Of a stretch of DNA of 64,000 nt, positions 17,766 through 26,400 are shown one piece after another; the first letter of the stretch is position 1, and every line of letters begins with the position of its first letter. Below the pieces are notes generated by a model that saw only the letters and a program-made list of their open reading frames with translations, made no database searches and was not told the DNA's origin. The stretch is from assembly GCF_023544665.1 (NCBI RefSeq), contig NZ_JAMJFL010000010.1, positions 212,939 through 276,938 on the forward strand, in the 5' to 3' direction. Both the position numbers and the translations under genes were made by a program. This DNA comes from Streptomyces sp. YS415 (GTDB lineage Bacteria > Actinomycetota > Actinomycetes > Streptomycetales > Streptomycetaceae).

Positions 17766-17819
17766 GGCGCCTCGTCAACCAATCGGCGTAACGACAAATC
17801 GATACTCCGGGTGAAGAAG

Positions 17820-17844
17820 ACCGCCACTTGATCAACTTGGCGGT
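17820..17844. repeat. Imperfect 25-bp inverted repeat
   Basis: ACCGCCA and TGGCGGT flank a central TTGATCAA palindrome. The 25-bp dyad lies between the GNAT gene and the small secreted protein, and could be a terminator or an operator. Confidence 0.5.
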
Positions 17845-17925
17845 GGGAAGCGGTGATCCTGGCTCGGCATTGATCATCGGATCGGCCGGCAGCCCGGCCC
17901 CGGTCCCTCACCGCATGGAGTTCCC

Positions 17926-18216
17926 TTGCGTGTTCGTCGTTTCGTGACCGGCGCCCTCGGCGGCGCGGCCCTCGTCCTCTCCTCCTTCGGCGTGGTCACC
18001 ACGGCCGCCGGTTCCGCCGTCGCCGACCCGTGCGGCTTCTTCGAGACCGGCTCCGACGCCTACTACCACCACTGCACCTCGGACGGCTCCCGTGTCGTCA
18101 TCAAGGTCGAGGTGGCCTGGGCCCCCGACTACGAGCGGTGCGTCGCGCCCGGCAAGACCTGGCTGGGCTCCTCCTCCAAGATCGACGGCGCGTACTACGT
18201 GGGCCGCACCTGCTGA
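17926..18216 (+). CDS. Small secreted cysteine-rich protein (DUF6355-like)
   Basis: A 96-residue protein with a Sec signal peptide (MRVRRF, hydrophobic core, cleavage after GSAVA near residue 33). The mature part is about 63 residues with four cysteines (in DPCGF, HHCTS, ERCVA and RTC), probably two disulfides. It resembles small secreted actinobacterial proteins of the DUF6355 type; function is unknown. The start is a TTG at 17926 with a GGAG five bases upstream. A strong bidirectional hairpin follows. No biosynthetic partner genes are adjacent. Confidence 0.8.
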   Translation: MRVRRFVTGALGGAALVLSSFGVVTTAAGSAVADPCGFFETGSDAYYHHCTSDGSRVVIKVEVAWAPDYERCVAPGKTWLGSSSKIDGAYYVGRTC

Positions 18217-18234
18217 TCGGGGACCACGCGCACA

Positions 18235-18266
18235 GGGGCGGACGGGCCGGGCGGCCCGTCCGCCCC
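18235..18266. terminator. Bidirectional hairpin terminator
   Basis: A perfect 14-bp inverted repeat (GGGGCGGACGGGCC and its complement) with a four-base loop lies between the converging small secreted protein gene and the beta-helix gene. It can serve both strands. Confidence 0.85.
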
Positions 18267-18273
18267 TTCCGGT

Positions 18274-19452
18274 TCAGCAGATGGTCTGCCGGCTGTTGAC
18301 GAGCGTGTTGTTGCGGAACGTGGTGTCGGTCCCGCAGGGGTTCTCGCTGATCGCCGAGTTGGTGACCGTGAGGTTCTGGATGGTGATGCCGGAGTTGTTG
18401 GGGAACTCCGAGCGCGCCGCGAGCCGGATCTCGCCGCCGCCGGTGACGCTGCCGCTCTGGGCGGCGATGTTCACGTTGGTGCAGTTCTCGATCAGGATCG
18501 AGTTGTTGCCCGTGTTCGTCAGGTTGACCCGGTCGATGACCGCGCCGCCGCTCTCGGACACGCAGAACACCCCGCGTCCGCCGCCGCGCGCGATCACCTC
18601 GCCCACCCGGATGTTGGTGGGGTACGAACTGCCCACCCGGCCGTTGCGATTGGCCATGCGGAAGGCCGCGTAACCGGTGCCGGTGCCCGCGCCGTCGGCG
18701 TCGACCCTGGTGACGGTGGCGTTGATCGTCTGGTTCAGGAGCAGGCCCGAGTGGCCGACATTGCGGGCGGTGACCGTGCCGACGGTGAGGCCGTCCACGC
18801 CGTACGTCTCCACCGCGTGGCTGCTGGCGCCGGAGACGTAGACGGTGTCGATCCGGACGTTGCGGGTCCACTGGCTGGTGTCGCCGCGGTTGTCGATGCG
18901 GACCCCGAGCCCTGCCGACAGACGCATGTCGATCTGGCCGAGCACGACGTTCTGGACGTTGCGCAGGAAGATGCCGTAGAGCGGCGCGCCGGTGACGTTG
19001 AGGTGCTGGACCTCGATGTCGCGGACGCCCCGGGCGTAGACCGGGGCCTGGTCCCCGGAGCCCGATCCGGTGACGTTGATCGTGCCGCAGACGTCGAGGA
19101 CCGTGTAGCTGGGCAGGGAGACCCGGGACCCGGCGCCGATCGACCCCGAGCCGCGGACGACGACCCGTTCCTTCCACGTGCGGCCCGGCGTCAGGCTGCT
19201 GACGGCGGCCTGCATCGCCGCGCGCATGTCCGTGCCGGTGTACACCACGGAACCGCCGCGGCGGGCGGTCCAGGTGCTGCCGCTGAGCACCGCCTCCGCC
19301 TGGTAGGTGCCCTCGCCGCAGGCCGCGGCCGCTCGCGGTGCGGCCGCGGTCGCGGGCTCGGACAGTAAGGCGGCGCCGGTGAGCAGGGCGGTGGCGCAGG
19401 CTGCGGTGACAACGGCGCGCCTGCGGCGGGCTGTTGCGGCTCGGTGTGCCAT
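18274..19452 (-). CDS. Secreted right-handed parallel beta-helix protein (pectin-lyase-like fold)
   Basis: The 392-residue protein carries an Arg-rich export signal (RRRRAVV, hydrophobic core, Ala-x-Ala region near 38), so it may use Sec or Tat. The mature chain is a ladder of short strands rich in Asn, Val, Thr and Gly (VRDIEVQHLNVTGAPLYGIF, VQNVVLGQIDM, NSILIENCTNVNIA), typical of right-handed beta-helix proteins acting on polysaccharides. I cannot place a catalytic triad, so polysaccharide lyase, hydrolase or a binding-only role remain open. Upstream LacI-type palindromes (19526-19567) support carbohydrate control. Confidence 0.85.
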   Translation of the reverse strand: MAHRAATARRRRAVVTAACATALLTGAALLSEPATAAAPRAAAACGEGTYQAEAVLSGSTWTARRGGSVVYTGTDMRAAMQAAVSSLTPGRTWKERVVVRGSGSIGAGSRVSLPSYTVLDVCGTINVTGSGSGDQAPVYARGVRDIEVQHLNVTGAPLYGIFLRNVQNVVLGQIDMRLSAGLGVRIDNRGDTSQWTRNVRIDTVYVSGASSHAVETYGVDGLTVGTVTARNVGHSGLLLNQTINATVTRVDADGAGTGTGYAAFRMANRNGRVGSSYPTNIRVGEVIARGGGRGVFCVSESGGAVIDRVNLTNTGNNSILIENCTNVNIAAQSGSVTGGGEIRLAARSEFPNNSGITIQNLTVTNSAISENPCGTDTTFRNNTLVNSRQTIC

Positions 19453-19525
19453 CTCGGTCTCTCCTATGGGGGGTTGGCGGCGCGGGATGCGCCCTGGTCA
19501 CGCCCGGTGTCGGAGACGCGGTGAT

Positions 19526-19567
19526 TGAATCGATTCACACGCGGTGCGTGACGTGGAAAGCGTTTTC
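19526..19567. promoter_or_regulatory. LacI-type operator palindromes upstream of the beta-helix gene
   Basis: A perfect 12-bp palindrome TGAATCGATTCA (19526-19537) with central CG, and a second near-palindrome GAAAGCGTTTTC (19556-19567), lie 74-115 bp before the beta-helix start. Central-CG palindromes of this kind are typical LacI-family operators controlling carbohydrate genes. No LacI gene is in the window. Confidence 0.6.
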
Positions 19568-19603
19568 TGGGATGGGTCGGGAGTGTGCCAACGGCCCTTC
19601 CGA

Positions 19604-19705
19604 GCGTCAAGGGGGTGCGGTTGATCGAGTGGCGACCGCGTCAAGGGGGTGCGGTTGATCGAGTGGCGACCGCGTCAAGGGGGTGCGGTTGATCGAGTGG
19701 TGACC
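19604..19705. repeat. Three tandem 34-bp repeats
   Basis: Three head-to-tail copies of a 34-bp unit start at 19604, 19638 and 19672; the last copy has one substitution. Each unit begins GCGTCAAGG, contains TTGATCGAGT and ends GGCGACC. The block is the main content of the 351-bp gap between the beta-helix and MFS genes. It shows no CRISPR spacers and no coding potential. Confidence 0.95.
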
Positions 19706-19803
19706 GCCCAGGCACCGGCGTACGGTCGAACGGTGGACCGACGGTGGACGGCTCTGTTCACCGACCCCTCACGAGGGTGCAAGCCCCGAGAGTGCGACAC
19801 GAC

Positions 19804-21357
19804 ATGAGCGCTAGCCAGCAGCCCACATCACCGCAGACCACCACCAAGGAAAACGGCGGTGGCGGAAACGCGATGGCCCTCTTCGTCATCGCCTCGTGCC
19901 AGCTGATGGTGGTCCTGGACATCACCATCGTGAACATCGCGCTGCCGGACATCCAGCGCTCCCTGGACTTCTCCACCACCAGCCTGTCCTGGGTGGTCAA
20001 CGCCTACACCCTGACCTTCGGCGGACTGCTGCTGCTCGGCGGCCGGGCCGGTGACATCCTCGGCCGACGGCGGGTGTTCATCTTCGGCGTGCTGTTGTTC
20101 GTGTTCGCCTCCCTGCTCGGCGGGTTCGCCCAGAACGAGGCCCAACTCCTGGCCGCCCGTGCCCTCCAGGGCGTCGGCGGCGCCATCGCCTCCCCGACCT
20201 CCCTTGCCCTGATCAGCACCACCTTCCGCGAAGGCCCTGAACGCAACCGGGCGTTCGGCGTGTTCGCCGCGGTCTCGGCGGGCGGCGGCGCGATCGGACT
20301 GCTCGCCGGCGGCATGCTCGTAGAGTGGCTGAACTGGCGTTGGGTCTTCTTCGTCAACGTCCCCATCGGCCTGCTCATCGCGCTCGCCACACCCCGCTGG
20401 ATCAAGGAGTCCGAACGCCACCCCGGCCACTTCGACATCACCGGTGCCCTGACCTCCACGGCGGGCATGGTGCTGCTGGTGTACGGCTTCATCCGCGCCG
20501 CGCAGGACGGTTGGCGCGATCCGCTCACGCTGGCCTCGTTCGCCGCGGCCGTCCTCCTGCTCGTCGCGTTCGTCCTGGTGGAACGCCGGTCCACGCAGCC
20601 CATCACGCCACTGCACATGTTCCTCGACCGCAACCGCGCCGGCACCTACGGCATCATGCTGTGCCTGGCCGCCGCGATCTTCGGCATGTTCTTCTTCCTG
20701 ACCCTCTTCGTGCAGAATGTGCTGGACTTCAGCCCCTTGCAGGCCGGGCTCGCCTTCCTGCCGGTCAGTGCGGTCATCGCGGTCGGCGCCGGTCTCGCGT
20801 CCAAGTTCCTGCCCACGTACGGGCCGAAACCCTTCATGGTGGTCGGCGCGATCCTGGCGGCGGCCGGTCTGAGCTGGCTGACGCTGACCGACGTCGACTC
20901 CACCTACCTCGGCAGCGTCCTCGGACCGATGCTCGTCTTCAGCCTGGGCATGGGCATGGAGTTCGTCTCGCTCACGCTGATGGCGCTGTCCAACGTCACC
21001 GTCCGGGAGACCGGCGCGGCCTCCGGACTCCTCAACGCCACCCAGCAGGTCGGCGGTTCGCTCGGCCTGTCCATCCTGGTCACGATGTACGGCACGGCCA
21101 GCAGGAACGAGGCGGACAAGCAGGTACCGGATTATCTCTCCCAGGCCACCCCCGCCGAACGCCTGCGCTTCGAGCGCACAGGCGAGCTGCCACCGCCGTG
21201 GTCGGACGAGGTGCTCACCGCCGGAGTCTCCTCGGCCTTCATCACAGCGGCGATCTTCACCGTGGTCGCGGCACTGATCGCCGTCCTGGCCATCCAGGTC
21301 CGGCCGTCCGACCTGGAACGGCTCAAGGGCGGGGGAGGCGTGCCGGGGCCGGTGTGA
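19804..21357 (+). CDS. DHA2-type MFS drug exporter
   Basis: A 517-residue transporter with about 14 helices. Landmarks are MVVLDITIVNIALPDIQ (motif D1 of DHA2 exporters), SLSWVVNAYTLTFGG, and GRAGDILGRRRVF (motif A). It resembles actinorhodin- and tetracenomycin-type antibiotic exporters, but with no adjacent biosynthetic genes the substrate is unknown. The ATG at 19804 is preferred; an in-frame ATG at 19744 adds 20 untypical residues. The three 34-bp repeats lie about 100 bp upstream. It is a different protein from the DHA2 exporter at 11931-13547. Confidence 0.9.
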   Translation: MSASQQPTSPQTTTKENGGGGNAMALFVIASCQLMVVLDITIVNIALPDIQRSLDFSTTSLSWVVNAYTLTFGGLLLLGGRAGDILGRRRVFIFGVLLFVFASLLGGFAQNEAQLLAARALQGVGGAIASPTSLALISTTFREGPERNRAFGVFAAVSAGGGAIGLLAGGMLVEWLNWRWVFFVNVPIGLLIALATPRWIKESERHPGHFDITGALTSTAGMVLLVYGFIRAAQDGWRDPLTLASFAAAVLLLVAFVLVERRSTQPITPLHMFLDRNRAGTYGIMLCLAAAIFGMFFFLTLFVQNVLDFSPLQAGLAFLPVSAVIAVGAGLASKFLPTYGPKPFMVVGAILAAAGLSWLTLTDVDSTYLGSVLGPMLVFSLGMGMEFVSLTLMALSNVTVRETGAASGLLNATQQVGGSLGLSILVTMYGTASRNEADKQVPDYLSQATPAERLRFERTGELPPPWSDEVLTAGVSSAFITAAIFTVVAALIAVLAIQVRPSDLERLKGGGGVPGPV

Positions 21358-21440
21358 CGGAGAGGGGCTTAGGGGTGGGGGTGGGGCGGGTGTGTCGGAG
21401 GTGGCCGTCTCGGGTGCGTGACGGTTGTGCGGGGCGGGTG

Positions 21441-21456
21441 CCGCCCGTACGGGCGG
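21441..21456. repeat. Perfect 16-bp palindrome between converging genes
   Basis: CCGCCCGTACGGGCGG is self-complementary and lies between the MFS exporter and the end of the large minus-strand operon. It may contribute to termination on both strands. Confidence 0.5.
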
Positions 21457-21481
21457 GTGTGAGCGGGACGTCGGCCTCACG

Positions 21482-23431
21482 TCACGCCGTTTCCGGTTCC
21501 GCTCCCCATGCCGCCGCGCACAGCGCCCGGTCCACCTCGGCCGTGTACTGGGCCGCGCCCAGCCACGCTCGGGCGAAGCGCCCGGCATCGGCAGGGATCA
21601 GGCGGCCGAAGGCGTCGCGATCCCGCTCGGCGGCCGCCGCGTGCAGCTCGTCCAGCAGGTCGCCCGCGGTGGCGAGACCCAGGCGGCCCAGGCGCCGGGC
21701 GTCGGAGGCGCTGTCACCGGGGAACGCCAGCACCCGGCGCCCCCCGGAGGCGGCCTGATGGACTCGGCGGCGCAGCAGATGCAGCGGCGGTTCGTCAGGA
21801 GCGGATGCGGCGACCGGGGCTGTCACGGGCTCGGTGGGCGTGGCCGCGGGCAGGTCCGCGCGCTGGAGGCGGTCGAAGCCCAGGTCGACCCGGGCGGCGG
21901 GGTCGGTCGGGTGGGCCGTGGCCAGGAGAAGGGCGCGGGCGTGCGGGGCGGGGGCGAGGCGGGCCACCACGCGCAGTCGGGAGCCCGGCGCGGCGGCCAG
22001 CAACCGGAGATTCTCCCTGTCGGGAAGCGCCGGATGGTCATGGGCGGCGGCAAGCCGGACCGTCAGACGCCCGCAGGCCGCGAGCAGGCAGTCACCGGCC
22101 GCCTCGCGGACCGTGCCGAGCAGCGTGACGTCCAGGAAGAGCAGGTCGTGGCCGTCCTCGGACAGGGCCCGCAGTGCCTGCTCGGCGACGGGTACGGCCC
22201 ACAGCCGGTCCAGCGGATTGCCGTCCCAGGCCACCCCGGACGCGCGCACCGCCCGTACCTTCTTGCCCGCGCCCAGCCGCCCGGTCGGCGACACCGTCGC
22301 CCCGGACACCGCGAGCCCCGCGCGGGACAACTCCCGGTGGGTCAGCGCTGTGTCTCCGATGCGCACGGCACGCTCGGCGGCACCGACCGCGCGGCCCGGC
22401 CCGCCCGGTGCCACGTCCGACACCGTGTACAGGCGGCTGTCCGCGTCGGCGGTCCAGGTGACGGCGCCCGCGTAACCGGTCGCCGTGAGGACGGGCTCCG
22501 AGAAGAGGCCGTACAGCCGCAATGAACCGTCCGGGGTGTACGGCTGCCGCACGCTGCCGCGCAGCGCCGCCAGTTCGGGACCGGTGGCGCGCGGCAGGCG
22601 GTGCGCCGCGCCGAGAACGGTGTGGAGCGCGGTGACGAGGTCGGCGAGGCGGTACGCGGGCTCTCCGCCGCGCGCCGCGCGCAGCCCGGTGACCACGGCC
22701 ACCGCCGACGTGGCGGCCCGGGGCAGCCCGGCGAGCCGCGCGGTGTGCGCCGCGCGCAGCAACTCCGCCTGGACGACGGCCCCGGCGCCGTCCGTACCGG
22801 CGTCGAGCACGGCGGCCGCTGCGGCGTGCAGGGCTTGAGCGGCGGAGAGCTGGGCGGGCGTTGCCGTGGGGTCGGGATCCGGCGGGACCGGTGTGGCCGT
22901 CGTGGGGTTGGGATTCCGCGGGGTTGCCGTGTTCGCCGGGGCGTCGGCTCTCGGCGGGATCGCCGGGACCGCCGTCGCGGGGGCGCGATGCGGCGGTGTT
23001 GCCGACCCCTCTGCGAGGTCGGATTCCGGCGGAGGCGCCGAGCCCTCCGTGGTGTCGGGATTCGGCGGGGCCGCCGTGGTCGCCGCCGGCTCCGCGACCT
23101 CGTCCGTGATCTCGTCCGCGGCCGAGGCGTCCGCCACCGAGGCGTCCGCGACCGGTGCCGCTGACGCGATGGCCGCCCGGTGCAGACAGTCCGGCGCCAG
23201 CAGGCACCCGCACCGGATGGCGTCCGTACTGCTCACCACTCCGCCCGGTGCGTGCAGTTCGAGGTCGGTGTCGTCGTCCACGGCCACGCGCACCGTGTCG
23301 CCGTCCACGACGGCCGGACGCCCGGCCAGCTTGGCGACCCCCGCGTCCAGCCGCTTGCGCAGCCGGGGCGACAACGCTCCGACCAGTTCTGCGGTCACGT
23401 CCGGCGCGACCGGCGGAAGGCCCGGGCTCAT
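21482..23431 (-). CDS. SWIM zinc-finger protein of the MoxR/VWA operon (YehQ-like position)
   Basis: A 649-residue protein with a SWIM zinc-binding motif near its N terminus: Cys74-x-Cys76, then Cys82-x-His84. SWIM domains bind DNA or proteins. Residues about 95-192 form a low-complexity Ala/Pro/Thr/Asp insertion. The rest is a predicted alpha/beta body with no family I can name. It is the last gene of the operon; its ATG overlaps the stop of the DUF5682-VWA gene by four bases. The equivalent E. coli locus (yehL-M-P-Q) also ends with a SWIM protein. Function is unknown; I infer that it is the nucleic-acid or target-recognition arm of the ATPase system. Confidence 0.88.
   Translation of the reverse strand: MSPGLPPVAPDVTAELVGALSPRLRKRLDAGVAKLAGRPAVVDGDTVRVAVDDDTDLELHAPGGVVSSTDAIRCGCLLAPDCLHRAAIASAAPVADASVADASAADEITDEVAEPAATTAAPPNPDTTEGSAPPPESDLAEGSATPPHRAPATAVPAIPPRADAPANTATPRNPNPTTATPVPPDPDPTATPAQLSAAQALHAAAAAVLDAGTDGAGAVVQAELLRAAHTARLAGLPRAATSAVAVVTGLRAARGGEPAYRLADLVTALHTVLGAAHRLPRATGPELAALRGSVRQPYTPDGSLRLYGLFSEPVLTATGYAGAVTWTADADSRLYTVSDVAPGGPGRAVGAAERAVRIGDTALTHRELSRAGLAVSGATVSPTGRLGAGKKVRAVRASGVAWDGNPLDRLWAVPVAEQALRALSEDGHDLLFLDVTLLGTVREAAGDCLLAACGRLTVRLAAAHDHPALPDRENLRLLAAAPGSRLRVVARLAPAPHARALLLATAHPTDPAARVDLGFDRLQRADLPAATPTEPVTAPVAASAPDEPPLHLLRRRVHQAASGGRRVLAFPGDSASDARRLGRLGLATAGDLLDELHAAAAERDRDAFGRLIPADAGRFARAWLGAAQYTAEVDRALCAAAWGAEPETA
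22856..23134 (-). repeat. Low-complexity insertion in the SWIM protein
   Basis: Codons about 100-192 of the SWIM gene are built of imperfect Pro/Ala/Thr/Asp-rich repeats (motifs such as PPNPD, PPESD, PRNPNP and PPDPDP). This is probably a flexible linker between the zinc finger and the body of the protein. Confidence 0.6.
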
Positions 23432-26400
23432 GCGATCTTCTCCCCTACCCAGCGGGCGAGTTCGAGCGGACTGAGGGCGGCCACCGGCATGCCCGCGGCG
23501 ACGAGCTGTCCCGCGACGCCGGTGGAGTAGCGGGGGCGGCCCGCGTCGTCGAGGCTCGCGCAGCCCAGCACTTGGCAGCCGGCCCCGACCAGGGCGCGCA
23601 CCTCGGCGAGCAGCCCGCCCAGCGGATAGCCCTCCTCGAAGTCGCTGACGACCACGACGAGCGTCCGCGACGGCACGGTCACCAGCTCGCGCGCGTGCCG
23701 CAGCCCCGCGGCGATGTGCGTGCCGCCGCCCACGCTGACCTCCAGCAGCAACGACAGCGGGTCGTCGACATGGCCGGTGAGGTCGATGACCTCGGTGGAG
23801 AAGGCGAGGAAGTGCGTGGACAGGGTCGGTACCCCCGCCAGCACCGAGGCGGTGAGGGCGGCCCACACCGTGGACGCCTCCATCGAGCCCGACACGTCCG
23901 TGACCAGGATCAGCCGCCAGTCCGCGGCCCGTTTCGCCCGCGTACGGAACACCGGCCGCTCGGGGACGACCACGATCCGCCCGTCCGGGCCGCGCTGTGC
24001 GGCCGCCAGGTTGGCGCGCAGGGTGCGCGGCAGGTCCAGGCCCCCGCCCGGCCGCCGCCCCGGTCGCGGCAGGGTCGTACCGTGCAGGGCCGGTCGCAGC
24101 CGCGTGGCCAGCTCCCGGGTCAGCGCGTCCACCAGACGCCGCACGAGCGGGCGCAGCGCGGCCAGCCGGGCCTCCGGCAGTCCGCCCGCATGCCGCAGCA
24201 CCGTCCGCAGCAGGTCCACCGAGGGCCGCGCGCGCTCCGGATCGAGCTCGGCCAGCACATCGGTCCGCCCCGACGCCGCCGCTGCCGCCAGCACCTCCTC
24301 CCGGATCCCGGGCCCGAACAGGGCCGCCAGCTCCTCGGACCACTCCCGCACCCCGGGATAGGGCGCCTCCCGCCCGCCGCCACGGCCGCTCGCCCCGGGC
24401 AGCCCGCCCCGACTGCCCTCGCCGCGCCCGGTGCCGTAGAGCTCGTCCAGCGCGGTCGCCAACCCGGCGGCGGAACGCGGCAGTTGGTCGGAGCGCCGGC
24501 CCAGCACGAGCCGCCAGCGGTCGGCGGGGGAGAGGCGGTGGTCCTTCAGGACCGGCGCGGGGCCGGGCTCTTCGGGCGCCGCCGGAAGGGCTCGCGGCGC
24601 AGGCAGCAGCCCCAGCCCTTCGAGTCCCGCCCGGGCCGCGAGATCCGCGCGGGTCCAGGCGGCGAGCGCGGCGGGGTTCACCGCACCGGTGTCGGTCACG
24701 CCGGCCGTGCCGCCCAGCCGGTCCTCGACGGCCGACAGCAGGCGTTCACGCGCCGCCGGGCTGAGCGTGTCGAACCCGCCCCGCAGCGCGGGCAGGCGGT
24801 CGAGGAACGCCCGGTCGGAGAGCTCCACCACCCTGTTCAGCAGCGGGTTCAGCGAGGCGGAGGCCGACTCCAGGAGCGGCCCGGCCGCGGTCAGTACGCC
24901 CGTGAGGCGTGCGGTCAGGTCCGACCGGGACTCCGGCCCGGTCGCCGAGTCGACCCAGGAGGCGATACGGCCGCCCAGCGCGCCGGGCGCCTCGTGACCG
25001 AGCAGCACCCGGACGGCCCCTGCGGCGCCCCGCATCAGCGGGGAGCCGTCGGCGGCCAGCCGGGCCAGCGCGTCGGCGAGCCGGATGCCGCCCAACTCGT
25101 CGGCGCGGTGGGCGAGTTCGAGCAGGGCGTGGGCGTCCGCCGGGTCCTCGGAGCCGGTCAGCCCGTCCACTTGGCGCACCGCGGCGGACGTCAGCAGCTC
25201 GGCCACGGCGGTGGCCCTCGCCGTACGGTCCTCGTCGGCGCCGAGCCCGGGGATGTGACCGGCGCGCAGCCGGTCCGCCAGGGCGAGAGCGGCGAGGAGT
25301 TCGGGGAGGGTGCCGGAGTGGGGCAGCACGTCGGCGACATCGGCGAGCCGTTCGTCCGCGAGCGCGGGCAGTCCGCACTCGGCTGCCTCCCGCAGCCCGC
25401 GCAGCGTCTGCTCGGCCGTACTGCCGCCCTCGTTCCGTTCCACGCGCCGCCGCTCGCGCAGCACACCCTCGGCGGCCTGCGCCGCCGTGACCCCGCGCAC
25501 GCCCGCCGCGGTCAGCATCGCCGCCGTGGCGGGGGTCCAGCGCACCTCCCACCGCGAGGTGAGCGCCTCGGCCCCGCCCGTCCCGGCGACGTCCTGGGCG
25601 TGCCCGTACGGCACCCCGCACACCGTCAGACGCCGCAGCAGCAGCTCGCGCCGGCGGTCCAGATCCGACCGCAGCGGATCCAGCCGCAGATCACGCGGGG
25701 CGCCGGCGGTGTCCGGGCCGGGCAGCCCGAGCGCGGTGACCTCCGACTCCACCGCCGGGGCGAGGCCGCTGCGGGGTGCGCCCGGCGCGGGCCGGCCGGT
25801 GCGGGTCCCGACGAGCACCCGCTCCATCGCCAGGGCGACGGCCCTGCCCCGGCCGTACGGCTCGCCCTGCGCGAGCACGGTCTGCACCGCCTCCGCCAGC
25901 TCGCCGCGCCCCGCCGCGGGCAGCCCGCGCAGCCGGGCCAGGTCACCGGCCAGCCGGCTGATCTCCCGTGCGTCGGCGGGCCCCGACGGATGCCCCAGCG
26001 ACCGCAACGCCGCACACACCTCCACGGCCGCCCGGGTCAGCGCCTCCTCCAGCGCGGCGGGATCCCCGGCCGCCCGCAGCACCAGGTGCTGCCACTCCGG
26101 GTCCCGGATACCGGCCGGGTAACCGGACCGCTCGTCCAGCAGGGCGTAGGTGTACGGGATGAGCGAGGTGATCCAACTCCCGCCCGCCACGGGCGTTTCC
26201 GGCTCCGGGGCGGGCTCCCCGGCGGTCAGCGCCGGGGCATGGAACGCGCCGACGACCAGCGCGGCCCGCTCCCCGCCGGCGGTCGCCGCCGCCAGACGTG
26301 CCCGCATCCACCGTTCGCGCCGCAGATCCAGCTCGGGCACGCCGCCCGAAGCCGCCGCGTCCTCGCGCAGCGCCCACCCCGTCAGCAGCGCCGCCCGCCG

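Noticed and set aside
19604..19705. CRISPR array
   Set aside because: The 34-bp units abut with no spacers, there are only three, and there are no cas genes.
11931..21357. Secondary-metabolite gene cluster suggested by two DHA2 exporters
   Set aside because: No polyketide, peptide, terpene or other core biosynthetic gene lies in or between them.
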